Under the pieces are notes generated by a model that was given only the letters and a program-made list of their open reading frames with translations, ran no database searches and was not told the DNA's origin. DNA of 64,000 nt from Stichopus chloronotus (Eukaryota > Echinodermata > Holothuroidea > Aspidochirotida > Stichopodidae), in assembly GCA_021234535.1 (NCBI GenBank), contig CM037839.1:10231419-10295418 (forward strand), in the 5' to 3' direction. Made by a program: the position numbers and the translations under genes. This document shows, piece by piece, positions 1 to 11,629 of this stretch (positions are counted from its first letter, which is position 1; each line of letters starts with the position of its first letter).

Positions 1-1236
1 ACCTGCGCTGAAATACTTTCCAACTTTACATACTTTTAAGTAGTAGAATTGACATCCTTTAAGTAGTGGAACTGACGTACTTTTAAATAGTAATATAATA
101 AAATATTGGTTCGTACTGGCAATGGCTTCAGTTGGCATTGAAAACTAATACTTTTTGGAGATTCATTTAATTCTTCTAATTCAGCGTTACGGTTGGAAAA
201 AATAGGGGATTTTTTTTTAGAATCCATGACATCATTAATATCCAAGGTCTTGATTGACAGTTCGGGGAGGCGTATTGCCAATGCGTCCTGTATGAAGTAA
301 ATATCCCTACCGGCCTGCTACGGATTCCACACCCTAGCCCCATACTCGTAAACTGCGTATAAGCAACAGGCGCATGTATGGCTAATCGAAACGTCGAATC
401 AGTTATTTCACATCTTCATGAACACCTTGTTTCAATGATGTTGTTATTTTTTTTTTTTTTTTTCGTCTCAGTTTTCAATGTCATGAAAAAAAATCACATG
501 CGTGAAGCCCGGTAATTCGAAACCACGAATCAACGATTTCACACCTTGTTTCAATTGTGTTCTTAATCTGTTTCGTCTTAGTTTTCAATGTCATAAAAAG
601 ACCACCCTTGTGACGTCTCTCAATTTCTAGACTCTGGGTAGACCTGTACTGTCACACATTCATTTCAAATTGATTTCTGTTTTTTTTTATGACGTTTCCG
701 TGGCTTTTCAAAGTGGTTTCTGTCATTTTCGAAAACTAAATGACGTATCCAGTGCATGAACAACGTCATCTTAAAACAAAGTAAAACTTAAAATTAAGCA
801 TAATATAGTTATAGTAAGTAAGCAGAAGTTTCTCATGACACATCGACGTCTTTATGAATAAGTAAATGCAGACCATTATAGCTGCACTGCTAGTACTACT
901 GAAAGACAGCAGATCCTACATGGTGCAACAGATTGTGGAATTTAACACTGACTCTTGTATTTTAATTTGTTTCGGTGTTTCAGACAAATAGGCCTAGTTC
1001 GTTTTCCACAAGCGCTTCATATTGCCCTTTTAGTAACGAACACGCATGGTGCACGTGTGTTTTAAGATGACATTTTAAATATAAATTTTTCGGATACAAG
1101 AGGTACAATCATATACTCCCCACGGTGGGTGGGGGTGGGGGTATTCAGTAGGTATAAAGTTTCCCGTATCGTTGAGTATACAAGAAATTGTATTTCTTCC
1201 ATATGTCGATGCTACACTGAAGCAAAAGTGTTGTTA
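1..1236. other. No gene seen
   Basis: AT-rich DNA with T-runs. Two related blocks (near 395-445 and 520-590) share TTGTTTCAAT and TTTCGTCTNAGTTTTCAATG. Confidence 0.5.
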
Positions 1237-1268
1237 AACCAGGGAGGTGTTATAACACCTCCCTGGTT
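1237..1268. repeat. Perfect 32-bp palindrome
   Basis: AACCAGGGAGGTGTTA meets its exact reverse complement with no spacer. The first 14 bases recur at 19598-19611. Confidence 0.95.
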
Positions 1269-1814
1269 AAACTCACAGTTCACGAACATGTAGTCCGTAC
1301 CAGTAACTTCTTTGTTTCTTGTGTTTTTACCATTGTTAGATGCCACCACATTATCGCTGAACTTAAGTTGTAAAAGATTTCCCATATGGCATTTGAAATT
1401 CCTTTTTTTTTTTTTTTTTTTTATTCAGCATATGTTTGCAATATGCTAAATCGACCTGTAACGACTACTCGCTATACACCTACGATACAGGAGCAGCGGG
1501 GTTAGGGGATGTTTACAGGAGGACTTCTGGCGTTAGGGAGCTAAAGTGGGACAGGGAATCAGGCGTAGTAAGAGTAAATAACATGCATCCCTGTAACAAA
1601 ACATGAACATAAATAACACGCGGTACTCTCAACGTCGGGTGCAACTAGTCCAATTTTCTGTATATTAACTTTATGTTGGGCACCATTCCAGTGAAGTATT
1701 AACAACAATAAATGAATGGAAAAATACATAAAGACACACTCTATGACGTAGTACCCTCTTGGTACACTCTTATAACATATTGAATTAGTCTAATGAATTC
1801 GGTAGGTCTGCGTT

Positions 1815-1968
1815 CTACTTCCGCATGGTCCGGGCTATTATCTGGGTGATGTAGGCCGCCCTCTGCTGCCGCTCGGTAGGGTCCTGGCTGATGTCTATGT
1901 CCGCGTGACCTCTCTGGGGGTTGTCTTCTATCCCAAGTCCAAGGTGGCTAGCGGCATCGCCCCATTCT
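1815..1968 (-). CDS. Terminal exon of an unrecognised minus-strand gene
   Basis: On the minus strand a 154-nt open stretch with about 60% GC stands out from AT-rich surroundings. It reads EWGDAASHLGLGIEDNPQRG, then HADIDISQDPTERQQ, and ends AAYITQIIARTMRK before TAG. Codons are strongly G/C-ending. The likely acceptor is GGTGCAG ending at plus position 1969, with a poor pyrimidine tract, leaving phase 2. I do not recognise the family. The same frame upstream is stopped by a TAG 21 nt before the exon. The upstream partner could be the exon at 3421, whose donor is also phase 2. Confidence 0.5.
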
Positions 1969-2027
1969 CTGCACCCTAGGATAACCTCCTACCGGCAGCC
2001 AAGCTGGCCTTCTGCCCAAAGGGGACC

Positions 2028-2172
2028 TGAATAATCGAATTGATTACACAGTGAAAATATATGGCTGGGTGGAACACTCCTGCTCTCAGCTCGAGAAGGA
2101 CTCCTCCGATCGAAATAATTATATTTGAAAATATATGGTGCTGCCTCTGAATGCGTTGGCAGATGAGTGATC
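2028..2172 (-). pseudogene. Decayed copy of the 3421-3558 segment
   Basis: About 93% identical by eye to the segment at 3420-3569. It lacks 6 nt (an in-frame TGTGAG) and 1 further nt near the donor end. Where the other copy has CAG-GTAAGAG it has CAG-GTCCCC. So both the frame and the splice donor are lost. It lies directly upstream (minus sense) of the terminal exon at 1968. Confidence 0.45.
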
Positions 2173-3420
2173 ATTTCATTCATTAACATCCTAACTAGTT
2201 GACCCATTTTGTAATGTTAAAGTAGACGAACAAAGAAAATACAAGGAGTAGTAGAAAGTAAAAAGGAGAATACAATACGAACAGGACCGGGACCCTGTTT
2301 ACTTAAGCTACATTATGATAACAATGGGTATGGTTCACCCGAGCATGGCCGACTGTCACATCTCAGTAGACTTTATACAACCACTACCGTCGACTGTATA
2401 CATCAATGCATGTCATAACCAAAGGTAGTAAAAGTAGAAATACAACATGGAAAAAATAGTAACAATAATACACTATTGCCAGTGAGTAAGGTGCCTACAG
2501 ATAGCTACTCAATGTGGGTATCGCCCTATACCCGCAATGCTTTAATACTGGTGACATGGGTCATATCCCACTAATGACCATAACTTTCATGGTCATGGGC
2601 AACATGAATAGCCTGGGCAGGGATTCATAAAGTTACAACATTTAGCATTGCTAGCTAAATAACAGCAGGCTAAGAGATAAATGCTCAAGGACACACTTGT
2701 CCCTCTGAATACAAAGCAACTGTTTAGTGCTGTGCTTTTTTGTAAATAAAGTAAGTACAGCTGACTGCCTGTACACAATGCCAAAGGAGGGCACGTTACC
2801 ATGGTGACCAAGAGTTCCATGTGAATGCGAGTGCTGAGTGCAAACTACTACCTAGCACTGACCAAAGGTCATTAGTCTGTGGGACGGTAAACGTATTGAA
2901 TCACATGCCCATATATAGCCTGACAGTCTGCTGCTACATGCACATTATTGACACCATTACTCAGTGGCAAATTTAAGAATAAGCATAACTATCATTATTA
3001 ACAAATCCTCAGAGAACATGACTTCAGTTGCTCAGCAGCAGTTCGATGGCAACATGTTGGGAGTTATGCCTAACCAATCTTAGTAATCAAAAAACTAGAT
3101 ACAGTCGACGAACACACATTCATAAGGGGTACTAGGGGAAATAGAGGAAGGGGGTACAGTATGTGCCTGAATGTCATGAGATGTCGACATATTAGGGGTT
3201 ATTCAGGAGGCAGAAGATACTTAAAAATACAGCCATGTTACTGGCAAAATGCGAGTTTGAGTTACAGGATAAATGCAGTCCTCATCTTAAACATGAATAT
3301 ACAATATAGGTCAGGGAATATGGGATCGGAGTTAAATTAGTTACACTAACTGTTAAGTTGTACTGACATTTGCTCATCCCATGAAGCAATGACAAGAAGT
3401 AGGAAAGAGTCTCTTACCTG

Positions 3421-3558
3421 AATAATCGAATTGGATTACACAGGGAAAATATATGGCTGGGTGGAACACTCCTGCTCTCACACTCAGCTCGAGAAGGACT
3501 CCTCCGACTGAAATAATTATATTTGAAAATATATGGTGCTGCCTCTGAATGCGTTGGC
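3421..3558 (-). CDS. Possible penultimate exon of the minus-strand gene (intact copy of a duplicated segment)
   Basis: On the minus strand a segment from an internal CATTCAG acceptor to a good donor (TTCAG then GTAAGAG) reads EAAPYIFKYNYFSRRSPSRA, then ESRSVPPSHIFSLCN and PIRLFR. Its phase-2 end joins the terminal exon at 1968 without a frame break (AG|A = Arg, then EWGDAA). A second copy lies at about 2028-2172. Caution: phase agreement has a one-in-three chance, and the segment is AT-rich unlike the terminal exon. It may instead be a dispersed repeat; TGGCTGGGTGG on the plus strand resembles a tRNA-type A box. No family recognised. Confidence 0.3.
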
Positions 3559-4637
3559 AGATGAGTGATGCATCCATAGGACGAGAAGAGGTTTTTAAAG
3601 TCTCGATTTTTTAACTTAACCTAAGATCTGAGAGAAGGTTACTGACCATAGACAAAGAGGTGTTTCCGTGCCATCACGTCCGAGAGAAGGTGTTTACTCT
3701 ATTTTTACAGAGGGTAACATAGTGGACCCACCACAGATCATTCATGAGGGGTCTCAGGAGTGGTTTGAGGGGAGAAAGCAGGAAGTGCAGATATAACCAC
3801 ATTCTAAGTAATGGCTTAATGAATGACACAAGGAACAAAGAGAGGAGAGGAGGATGAGGATGAATCAGGGGAGTTGAAGGCAGACTCTTTGTCTACTTCT
3901 GCCAAATTTGTTTACTTGCAAGAGTAAACATTTATAAGGTAACCTGAGGGTCAGTGTCCTACTAGTCAGATGACTGACCATCAATTCTTGGAAGGGTGGA
4001 AGGGTCATTCACACGCAGGGGGGCAGAGAAACAAAATAATAGAGGAACAAAGGGACAAGGTAGTAGAGGGACAAAGGAACACAATAGTAGCAATTGGCTA
4101 AAATAGCACTGTGCTACAGACCTTTCCCACCAGAAGACTATGCCACACGTTAACGTACGATATGCCTTCAATAAAGCACTTCCGTTGAAATTTGATATGT
4201 CTCCCTGATTTCTACAATCGGTATCTTTTTCAAAATTTTCTTAATTTGTGGCGATGTGGCTCCTTTAAAATACCGTACTATAATCACAATTTCTGCTCAT
4301 CATTGGCTAAACGGGTTTCAGTCTCAACTTTGAGTTGTCAACGGCCTTTAAATCCACAGGTACGTACAAGAAACGGAATAACCGTGTTCCATCATTTCGA
4401 AACATGATGAAAACCATTTTTTTTTTCATTAAATGAGCCTAGACTTGCGTATGGTACATAATTGAGAAGTTGAAGTTTCATTTATTATTCACGACGGTAT
4501 GTTTCTTTAAAATCTGTTAATCAAAATGGGAAGCTGACTGCTAATAAATTTAAACACTGATGATAAAACTCTGCTGATCAGTCCAGTTCACACTATTTCG
4601 TCCCTTGATCTATAATGTATAACTTCAGAAGGTTCAG

Positions 4638-4887
4638 CTTCTTCACTAACTTTAAAAAAAAACAAGTTAGCAACTGTTTGTCTGCGTTTTTAGTGCCACG
4701 TAGCTCCCCCCCCCCCCCATCCCACCTTTACATTGGTCTTAACCACGTGTTGCGTTGAACTTGGGCTTCTTCACTAACTTCCAAAAAAACAAGGTAGCAA
4801 CTGCTTGTCTGCGTTTTTAGTGCTTCATAGCTTCCCCCCAATCCCACCTTTACATTGCTCTTAACCACGTGTTGTGTTGAACTTGGG
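4638..4887. repeat. Tandem duplication, two units of about 128 bp
   Basis: Two units starting CTTCTTCACTAACTT, each with GTCTGCGTTTTTAGTGC, a C-run, and CTTAACCACGTGTTG. Non-coding. Confidence 0.85.
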
Positions 4888-5178
4888 GATTCATTTGTTT
4901 AAAGGGACCCATTGACTTGGTTTACAAAATACAACATATTTTGTGACACCTTTTAAGTGTTACTCATAAACTGATGGTTAAACTAAGTGAATATCTGACC
5001 ATCGATGTTGGACACAACTAAAGTGACAACGCAGGGAAAGTAACGTCAGTTGAATTTCTCATACTGAAGTGTAGAAGCGTTGATAGTCGAAAAATCTGAA
5101 ATACCAGCTGAAATTCTTCATATTTCAGTCTAGCACATTTTATGCCAAATATTGGACTTAGATATAGCATGTTACCTA

Positions 5179-5380
5179 CAATCTTGGACAAAATTGTTGG
5201 GACACTTTGTCATACGTTGCAAATATAATACTGAATTTTAGGTGACAGGATAACAGTCATGAAACCCCGCGCCCCTTTCCAATGTTGCGCTATAGAAGTG
5301 AATGTACCTTTTGAACAGCAATGCTATAGCTAACATTGAACGGGGGCGCGGGGTGTCCCAAGATATTTTGTTCAAGACTG
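5179..5380. mobile_element. Tc1/mariner-type MITE, copy 1
   Basis: 202 bp with about 30-bp terminal inverted repeats (CAATCTTGGACAAAATTGTT at the left; CAGTCTTGAACAAAATATCT on the other strand at the right), flanked by TA on both sides. No coding capacity. A second copy is at 51732. Confidence 0.85.
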
Positions 5381-5974
5381 TAGTGCGTGAAAATTTTCTC
5401 AAAAGGGGATGTGGGACATCTCCTCCTTTACAACCTTCTCCCATTCCAACCATCACTCATCTCATGTTTTCCCCATCTATCAAAATACTTGTTAAACAAC
5501 AGTTTTCCTCAAAAAAGTGGCGATCATTTACAAAGTTATCGGTACAAGAACTATCTGTGTAAATTATTCTGCAATCGTAGGTCGCTTGTTGCAAAGTAAT
5601 AGAAAAAACTAATCGTCAGAGAGTAACAATTGTTGGCGCTTCACTGGAACTATAATTCCACGGGAAAAAAAAGTGATTGCACAAATGCAAAATATTGCAC
5701 CGCATTTTGTTTAAGGTTACCTGGTAGTTGAAAATTTCTACAAAAAGAAAGAGAGAGAGACCTGCTTATAAGTAAAAGTAGTTGGATAGAATTTTTAAAT
5801 TTTCTTGTGCACTCCGCGCCAATCAATGTGGCGCTCCGCTTAGATAGTAATTAGTCACAAACAATCAGACAGTAGTCTGTGAGCCCCCCCCCCAAAAAAA
5901 AAAAATCTAGGTGTTGTTGTTCTTATGTGTTCAGCTACAATGTATTTGCCATGTTCTCAACGAAACTTGGGTAG

Positions 5975-6534
5975 AGCTCTGGGCCGAGGTAGGAGAGCTG
6001 TACCAGGTGAAAAAAATGTGAATTACCCAGAAAAGATTTAAGAAGATGTCACCTGGCAAGATAAATAAATAGCAAAAGAGAAATTCCTAAAGATATATTC
6101 AATTCAAATCTGGTATCAAATGTAGCACCATTTTGCATTCAGCCCACCCTATGTTAGCAAAACTTTTTTCTAGGGGTGTCACCCTCCTCTTGACACTTCT
6201 CCCAAGATCACGCTTTTATACAAATCACTACGACCTAGGCAGAGGTGTGGGATGAGGTTGCTGGGGTCCTGTCAGGTGGAAAAATCTCAATTACCCCCCA
6301 AAAAAGGTTTCAGAATGAATATTTTACCCAGGAAGATGGTAAAAAATTAAATCATTACTTAAAAAGTAAGAATTCCTGAAGATATATTCAATTCAAATGT
6401 AGCATCAAATGTAGCACCACCTACGTTACCAAAAATTTTCCAAAAGGGAGAGGACGCCCACTCCCTTTGATTGGCGATCAGCCATCGTCCTCCCCCCCCC
6501 CCCCCTGCCTTCTGCCAAATCCTGGATCCGCCAC
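5975..6534. repeat. Duplicated non-coding block, ending like a hAT-type element
   Basis: About 200 bp occurs twice (5975-6170 and 6240-6445), both with AGATATATTCAATTCAAAT and ATCAAATGTAGCACCA. The right end, GGATCCGCCACTG at 6522-6534, matches the terminal form of the hAT element at 17867. No left end or target duplication was found. Confidence 0.55.
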
Positions 6535-7182
6535 TGTTTAGATATTCATTTTTAAATCCGACTCTCATACGCCTTTTGTTAAAATTTCAATGAAGAAAGG
6601 CTCATGCAGACAATTCTGACCTAATGGTAGTTGGTTTCTGAATTCCACGCACTTGAAGGTGAAATCCGCATGCTAATTTTCACAATATCCAAATCGATTA
6701 CTCAGGCAGCCCACGACCGTGTAAGAGTAGTATTGTACTTTTGGGTATAGGCCTATACCTGTTGAGGAAAAAAAAAAATCGAAACTGACACTTGCATGGA
6801 AGATGTGCAAATACTTCCAAATGTTTATGAAGCATTACGAATACGTATACAGACAATAGCATATACGAAATACGTAATTTCATTCTATGTGCAAAACTAT
6901 CGGTATATTATTTCTTTTTTATCTTTACAAAAATTTCATGTTCATTTATCTTGAGACGGTACCGTGCCTTAATGTTCTTCGTGCAACACGAGGTTTGATG
7001 GAGTTTTCAGTTAAGAGTACATTGGCGACAAATGAAATTTTCCTTAGGAAACATGTACACAATCAGATTACAACCAGGAAAGTAAATGTTGTTAGGCAAT
7101 TGTGCATCACACACTCCCCACAAATATAATGTTAAAATTACATTGATTTCATGATGAGCCAGTCAGGACACAGTCTAAAATG

Positions 7183-7412
7183 ATAACATTAAGTAGATTT
7201 AAATCAATTTAATGTCAACACCGCTTCTAGGTGATAGAAGTAAATTGACTTAATACCAACATTAAATAGACTAAATGACTGCATTAATTCAATGTTGACA
7301 TCATTTAATGCTTAGGTTAATTCGACTTAACGTTAGCATTTAAAAACTGTACTGTGATTGGCATATCATGAAAGTGATTGAATGTCAAGATTGATCCATT
7401 TAACGCTAGAAT
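7183..7412. repeat. Short-word array (TTAATGT-type)
   Basis: Repeated words such as AACATTAAATAGACT, TTCAATGTTGACATC, TTAACGTTAGCATTTAA and TTGAATGTCAAGATT in mixed orientation. Non-coding. Confidence 0.6.
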
Positions 7413-8159
7413 TAGGTGGGGTAGTTTTGTCCCCGATTCCCAACCCAATACGTTCGAGGATACTAAATAAAACGTCAAACAATATGGAAATGCGGAACAG
7501 TTCTTTTTCGTACCAAAAACCGGATATTGTATGATGTTAGTATATTTTCCTTTAAAAGAATGCTCTATTAAAGAATTCTCTAAAATTGAAGCAAGATGTG
7601 TAGTTATTCTTACGTTTTTTAAAGTGCACGAAAGGCTATATACTTTTTACAGTGGTCAAAAGCTATAAAATCTATACCTTACAGTGCAGCCTATTTTGAT
7701 AGAAAATTGCCAAAGATCAAAAGGAAATGATTTTTCATAAACATTTTTGTGTAGGGGATTTGCACTTAGGTCCATATTTACCGCAGGACCCGGTTCTTCT
7801 AACTTTTTCGGCTGAAAAGGTAACTCAATATTCTCTTTAATTAATTAACATTATTATTAGGGAAACTTACACTGAAATACGTGGCGTATAGATGTTGAGA
7901 GTTGTTTTCCAGGTTGGTATACAAAAGAAGTCAAAATAGAAGATTTAACGATGAAGACCAATGTTGTTTTTATCAAACAGCAAATCCTGCTTTAAGGAGG
8001 GACAGCGTAAATTTATCGTAATAGCTTCATATTAAGTAGGCTAGTAGTTCTAGGAGAGAGAGTTGCATACTCTTCAGTCAAAATGAACCGTGAAATGTGT
8101 ATTCCGTAACGATTGAGAGATTTACAAAGATTGTTAAAAATATCGTGGAAGAGGAATCT

Positions 8160-8565
8160 TATAGCGTATCAAATGTTTGGCTTAAAGGGAAATAGGGCGT
8201 TTAGAATACACCAACATGACATAACAAAAGAAAATAGAGGTACTCATTGTTAAACCATTCAGTCTTATCAATAAACATCATCTCCTCAAAACATTATTAT
8301 GCATGTGATGGGTGACGGATTTATGCATCATTTGAATTTTCAAAAGTTTGGGTAAACAAATTAGTGTTGAGCAATAAATCACTGAATTCCTATCTGTGAG
8401 AAGCTTATTTCTTGAAAAGAAGGCTACTGTCCTTCCTTATTTTTAATAATCTATCATTCTACACCCACCAACATTGGTTAAAAAATATGGATGTTTTCTC
8501 TAAAACAAACGCCGAGTATTTCCCTTGAAGATTTTCTCGCGTAAGGCTTTGCAGGATGCACGTTG
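8160..8565 (+). repeat. Dispersed repeat (GCATCATTTGAATT family), copy 1
   Basis: Shares several blocks with 13050-13325 and 22555-22920: TGCATCATTTGAATTTTC, GGTAAACAAATTAGTGTTGA, TATCTGTGAGAAGCTTATTT, TCTTGAAAAGAAGGCT and AAACAAACGCC. Identity is about 70-80% by eye. No coding frame, family unknown. Confidence 0.6.
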
Positions 8566-8890
8566 ATGATTCATTTGACGACGGATTTATAGACTACTCT
8601 GATGTAAGCTGTTTACATATATTCCATATGGGGCGAAAGCCTGTGGCTAATATATTAGGCCTACTACTTTGCGTTGGGTGACTGATAATTCAACGATGTA
8701 AAATCGACTTTGTTATATTTTTCACAAGGTCAGTTCGAATAGGAAAACTCTACAAAAGAGTCCATCTTACTGTGTCCTGGCACTTTGACCTACACAGTAC
8801 ACGTCGCTAAGCTTCACTACTAGTAATGCCACTCTCTTTATGCACTCATCCACAACTTTTTTCTCTCGCTCTCACCTGGGTCGCCCTATA

Positions 8891-9325
8891 TTCGTTATTC
8901 AAAGCGTCATAGAAAGGTTTGATATTAATATCAAAAAAAAAAAGGTTTGTTATCTATAATCGAATATAAGGTTCGTAATTAATAAACGAAACAAGGTTCG
9001 ATATGCGTAACCGTCATATTCATGACAAAAAAAAAAGTTTCGCTTTATACGATCATGCGAGAATACGACTATATGAACATCCAACATTTTTCCTGAATAT
9101 TGAACCTTCTACCCATTGTATACATCAACCCCTTTTTCTTTTATGACGAACGAACCTTTTTCATCATTATGAACAACGACCCTTCTGTTTAGTTATGAAT
9201 AACGAACCTTTTTCCTATCGTGGATATCGAATCTTTCTTCCCGTTACACATCACGAATTGTTTTTTCGTAATGACGAATAGTGAACCTTATACGTAATTA
9301 ACCTTATAACTAGGAAACCTTATGA
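8891..9325. repeat. Inverted short-word array (AAGGTTCG / CGAACCTT)
   Basis: The left half (8915-9045) repeats AAGGTTCG or AAGGTTTG every 25-40 bp with A-runs. The right half (9100-9325) repeats the reverse complement, as in GAATAACGAACCTTTTTC. The change of orientation is near 9060. Units contain small palindromes such as GATATTAATATC. Confidence 0.8.
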
Positions 9326-9329
9326 AAAG

Positions 9330-10685
9330 TGACCATTGATAAAAAACAAAAAAACATATGTATATCGTGCTGTCTCCATTACACTGCAGTACACGTGTAT
9401 GCTTCCTTGACGTTAGCGTATGTACACAACACTGGCGGCTTCCATCCGTCAACAGTTCTGAAATTCTATCATATAAAAATGAGCAACAAATTAAATTTTT
9501 GTTCAATATTAACTGCATCTTTTCCAGGAAGTAGTACCTTTCCAGATCCTGAAGCATTTATATGAAGCATGCAGTGCTGATCATGTATTAAGGTCAAGAG
9601 TTTCAATATATGACGATGGCAGGTTTAATTGCGTATCGAAAAGCCTTCCCGACTATACAGCATGTTTTAATTGAGACCATGGCATCAGCTCTTTAAGATA
9701 TAGTGTAATACTGTACGTAAGTTTGTCACAAACACCATAAACAATGTGTTCAGGAGTACATGAGTAAAATATATGAAGGTGAAAAACGTTATTCTTATCC
9801 CATGTGGAATTTTCTTCCACTGTAAATTCTAACTATGCTTCTATGGTTATTTGTACATCAATATCTACCGACAAGGGTGGGGGGCTAGTAAATTTGTAAA
9901 GATTGTTTCTTTTTTAACCACAATCTTTTTATGAATAGAGGCAAATAGCTTCCTTCAGTTCTTCCTTTCTGTCCAAACATTGGGACGTCAAATCATCATT
10001 TTGTTTACTTATGCGTTACTCTAACTTCCTTTTAAATGGGGCGGTCCGCTTATCAGTGATAATACGTGAAATCTACAGCTAGAGTGCCGATCATACAACA
10101 CTTAATTGTTGTACACATACGGCACCTGATTTTGTCAAGTTTAACATTCATGAACTGATGAAAACCACCCCGCGTTACTTAATAATTTGCAAATTGGTGA
10201 TGTAACCGTCTTAAACAGCCGCGCATATTACATGTATATACATGTACGGTATTTGGTTACATTCTCCAATATTATAAGGGTTTCAGGATGATTGCGGCGA
10301 CCACTTATGTATTTCGAATCTTCATATAATTTGTTGCTGTCGGCTTGCAAAACGTCTTGAAACTGAACTAAGTTTCCATCCACTCCGTCCTCTGCGTTCA
10401 ACGTTGATTGGCTGCTTCTTGGTGGTACCAATAGGTAGCCGTAGTTTTTTTTTTTTTTTGGGACACTACAGTTCGTGTGTTGAGTAGCAAATTTATATTA
10501 TCTATTGATTTTTCTCTTGTCGGCTTCGGTGTGTTTGTTTCGACACAGTTAATTTACTTGGCCGTTGTATCCCTCTTTCATCAGAAGTTCACTGTAACTG
10601 AGTTCGGAAATTATTTTTTATTTTGCTTTCTTTTTGAAATAGACGACTACAAAAGTCAAAGGACAAAGGCGAAGACGGCAGGAAG
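9330..10685. other. Upstream region of receptor exon 1
   Basis: No coding signal. The promoter and 5' UTR of the receptor should lie in the last few hundred bases. No clear TATA box. An open frame from 10477 runs through exon 1 in another frame and is not called. Confidence 0.4.
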
Positions 10686-10779
10686 ATGGTCCCATCAGAA
10701 ACAAACAACCTAACACGATTTCTTTTTCTGATGGTGATAACCCTCTCATCAATGGTGACACTAGTCGACAATGTGATAG
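10686..10779 (+). CDS. Receptor exon 1: signal peptide
   Basis: The ATG at 10686 opens a 31-codon reading frame ending at a GTGAGAG donor in phase 1. The peptide starts MVPSETNNLTR and continues with the hydrophobic core FLFLMVITLSSMVTLV, a typical secretory signal. The phase-1 end matches the phase-1 start of the Ig exon at 21223. The first intron would be about 10.4 kb and holds a LINE and a hAT element. An overlapping longer frame upstream (from 10477) has no feature supporting a start and runs through this exon in another frame. The link to the receptor rests on phase, strand and content, not on transcript data. Confidence 0.7.
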
Positions 10780-11629
10780 GTGAGAGTATTAGCTTATCAC
10801 ATTTTATATTTTAATTTTGTAATTTCCGGTCTTTTTTATGTATGAATGTTTCCGTTGTGAGTGCAACCCCTATACCACGCGGTTGAAATGGTTACACTGA
10901 ACTAACTGGCAGTAATAATTACGGTAGGTTGGCGAGTATAAAAGACTTACAACAGGTAAGAAAAAATAATTTTGCCCTATAACATAAATAACTTTAATTA
11001 AGGATACTGAGTTTACTGAACTCACGGGTCACGGGTTCATGGTAGAATGCTTATGGATGCCGGTTCAACGGTATCGTAAGAGTGGGTCGTGACAGTGTTG
11101 TACGTATTTCGTCACTTACCGTACTTGATTATCACACACTGAACGAAAACTTATATTTGGACACTAACTTTGCTATTCGGACATGACAAAGTTTCGACTC
11201 TAATGGACATGAATAAGTAATCCTACCGGTGAGGCTGATTCGAAGTAACGCTACAGGGAAAATAATCACGTGATCATGGGTCAGGGGTAGCATAACTTGC
11301 TGTGAAAAAGGACGAAGTCCATATCGACTTTTCCCCATAATCTTGTGGTGAAACATTGACGGAATAATTCTTTCGTATTATTCACACTTCGCGTAATACG
11401 CAGTATCATGAAGTCAGAACTTATTTGACTGCGACGAATTATTTGACGTTGACTACCCATGCTACTATGGCAGTGTTAATGTATTACGTATAGGTGACGA
11501 TGTATTTGACAGTAACAATTCATGTTGCCCGCCGTCGATAAAATTGGCAGTATTAATCCTCTTATGATGCATGTCAACCGATTTCACTGTACAATCATTT
11601 TGTGCATGAGTCTCAACATATATTGCGTC

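Larger units (their letters stand above)
2020..3570. repeat. Direct repeat pair, about 1.39 kb apart
   Basis: The two segments at 2028-2172 and 3420-3569 share about 145 bp in the same orientation. The DNA between them (2210-3417) shows no coding signal and no terminal repeats. Confidence 0.75.

Noticed and set aside
2028..3569. LTR pair
   Set aside because: The two 145-bp repeats do not begin TG or end CA, show no target duplication, and enclose no retroelement coding sequence.
5238..5599. Three overlapping small frames
   Set aside because: They are translations of the MITE at 5179-5380 and its flank.
6359..6568. Gly-rich minus-strand frame
   Set aside because: Comes from a C-run at the end of the hAT-like repeat; typical repeat translation.
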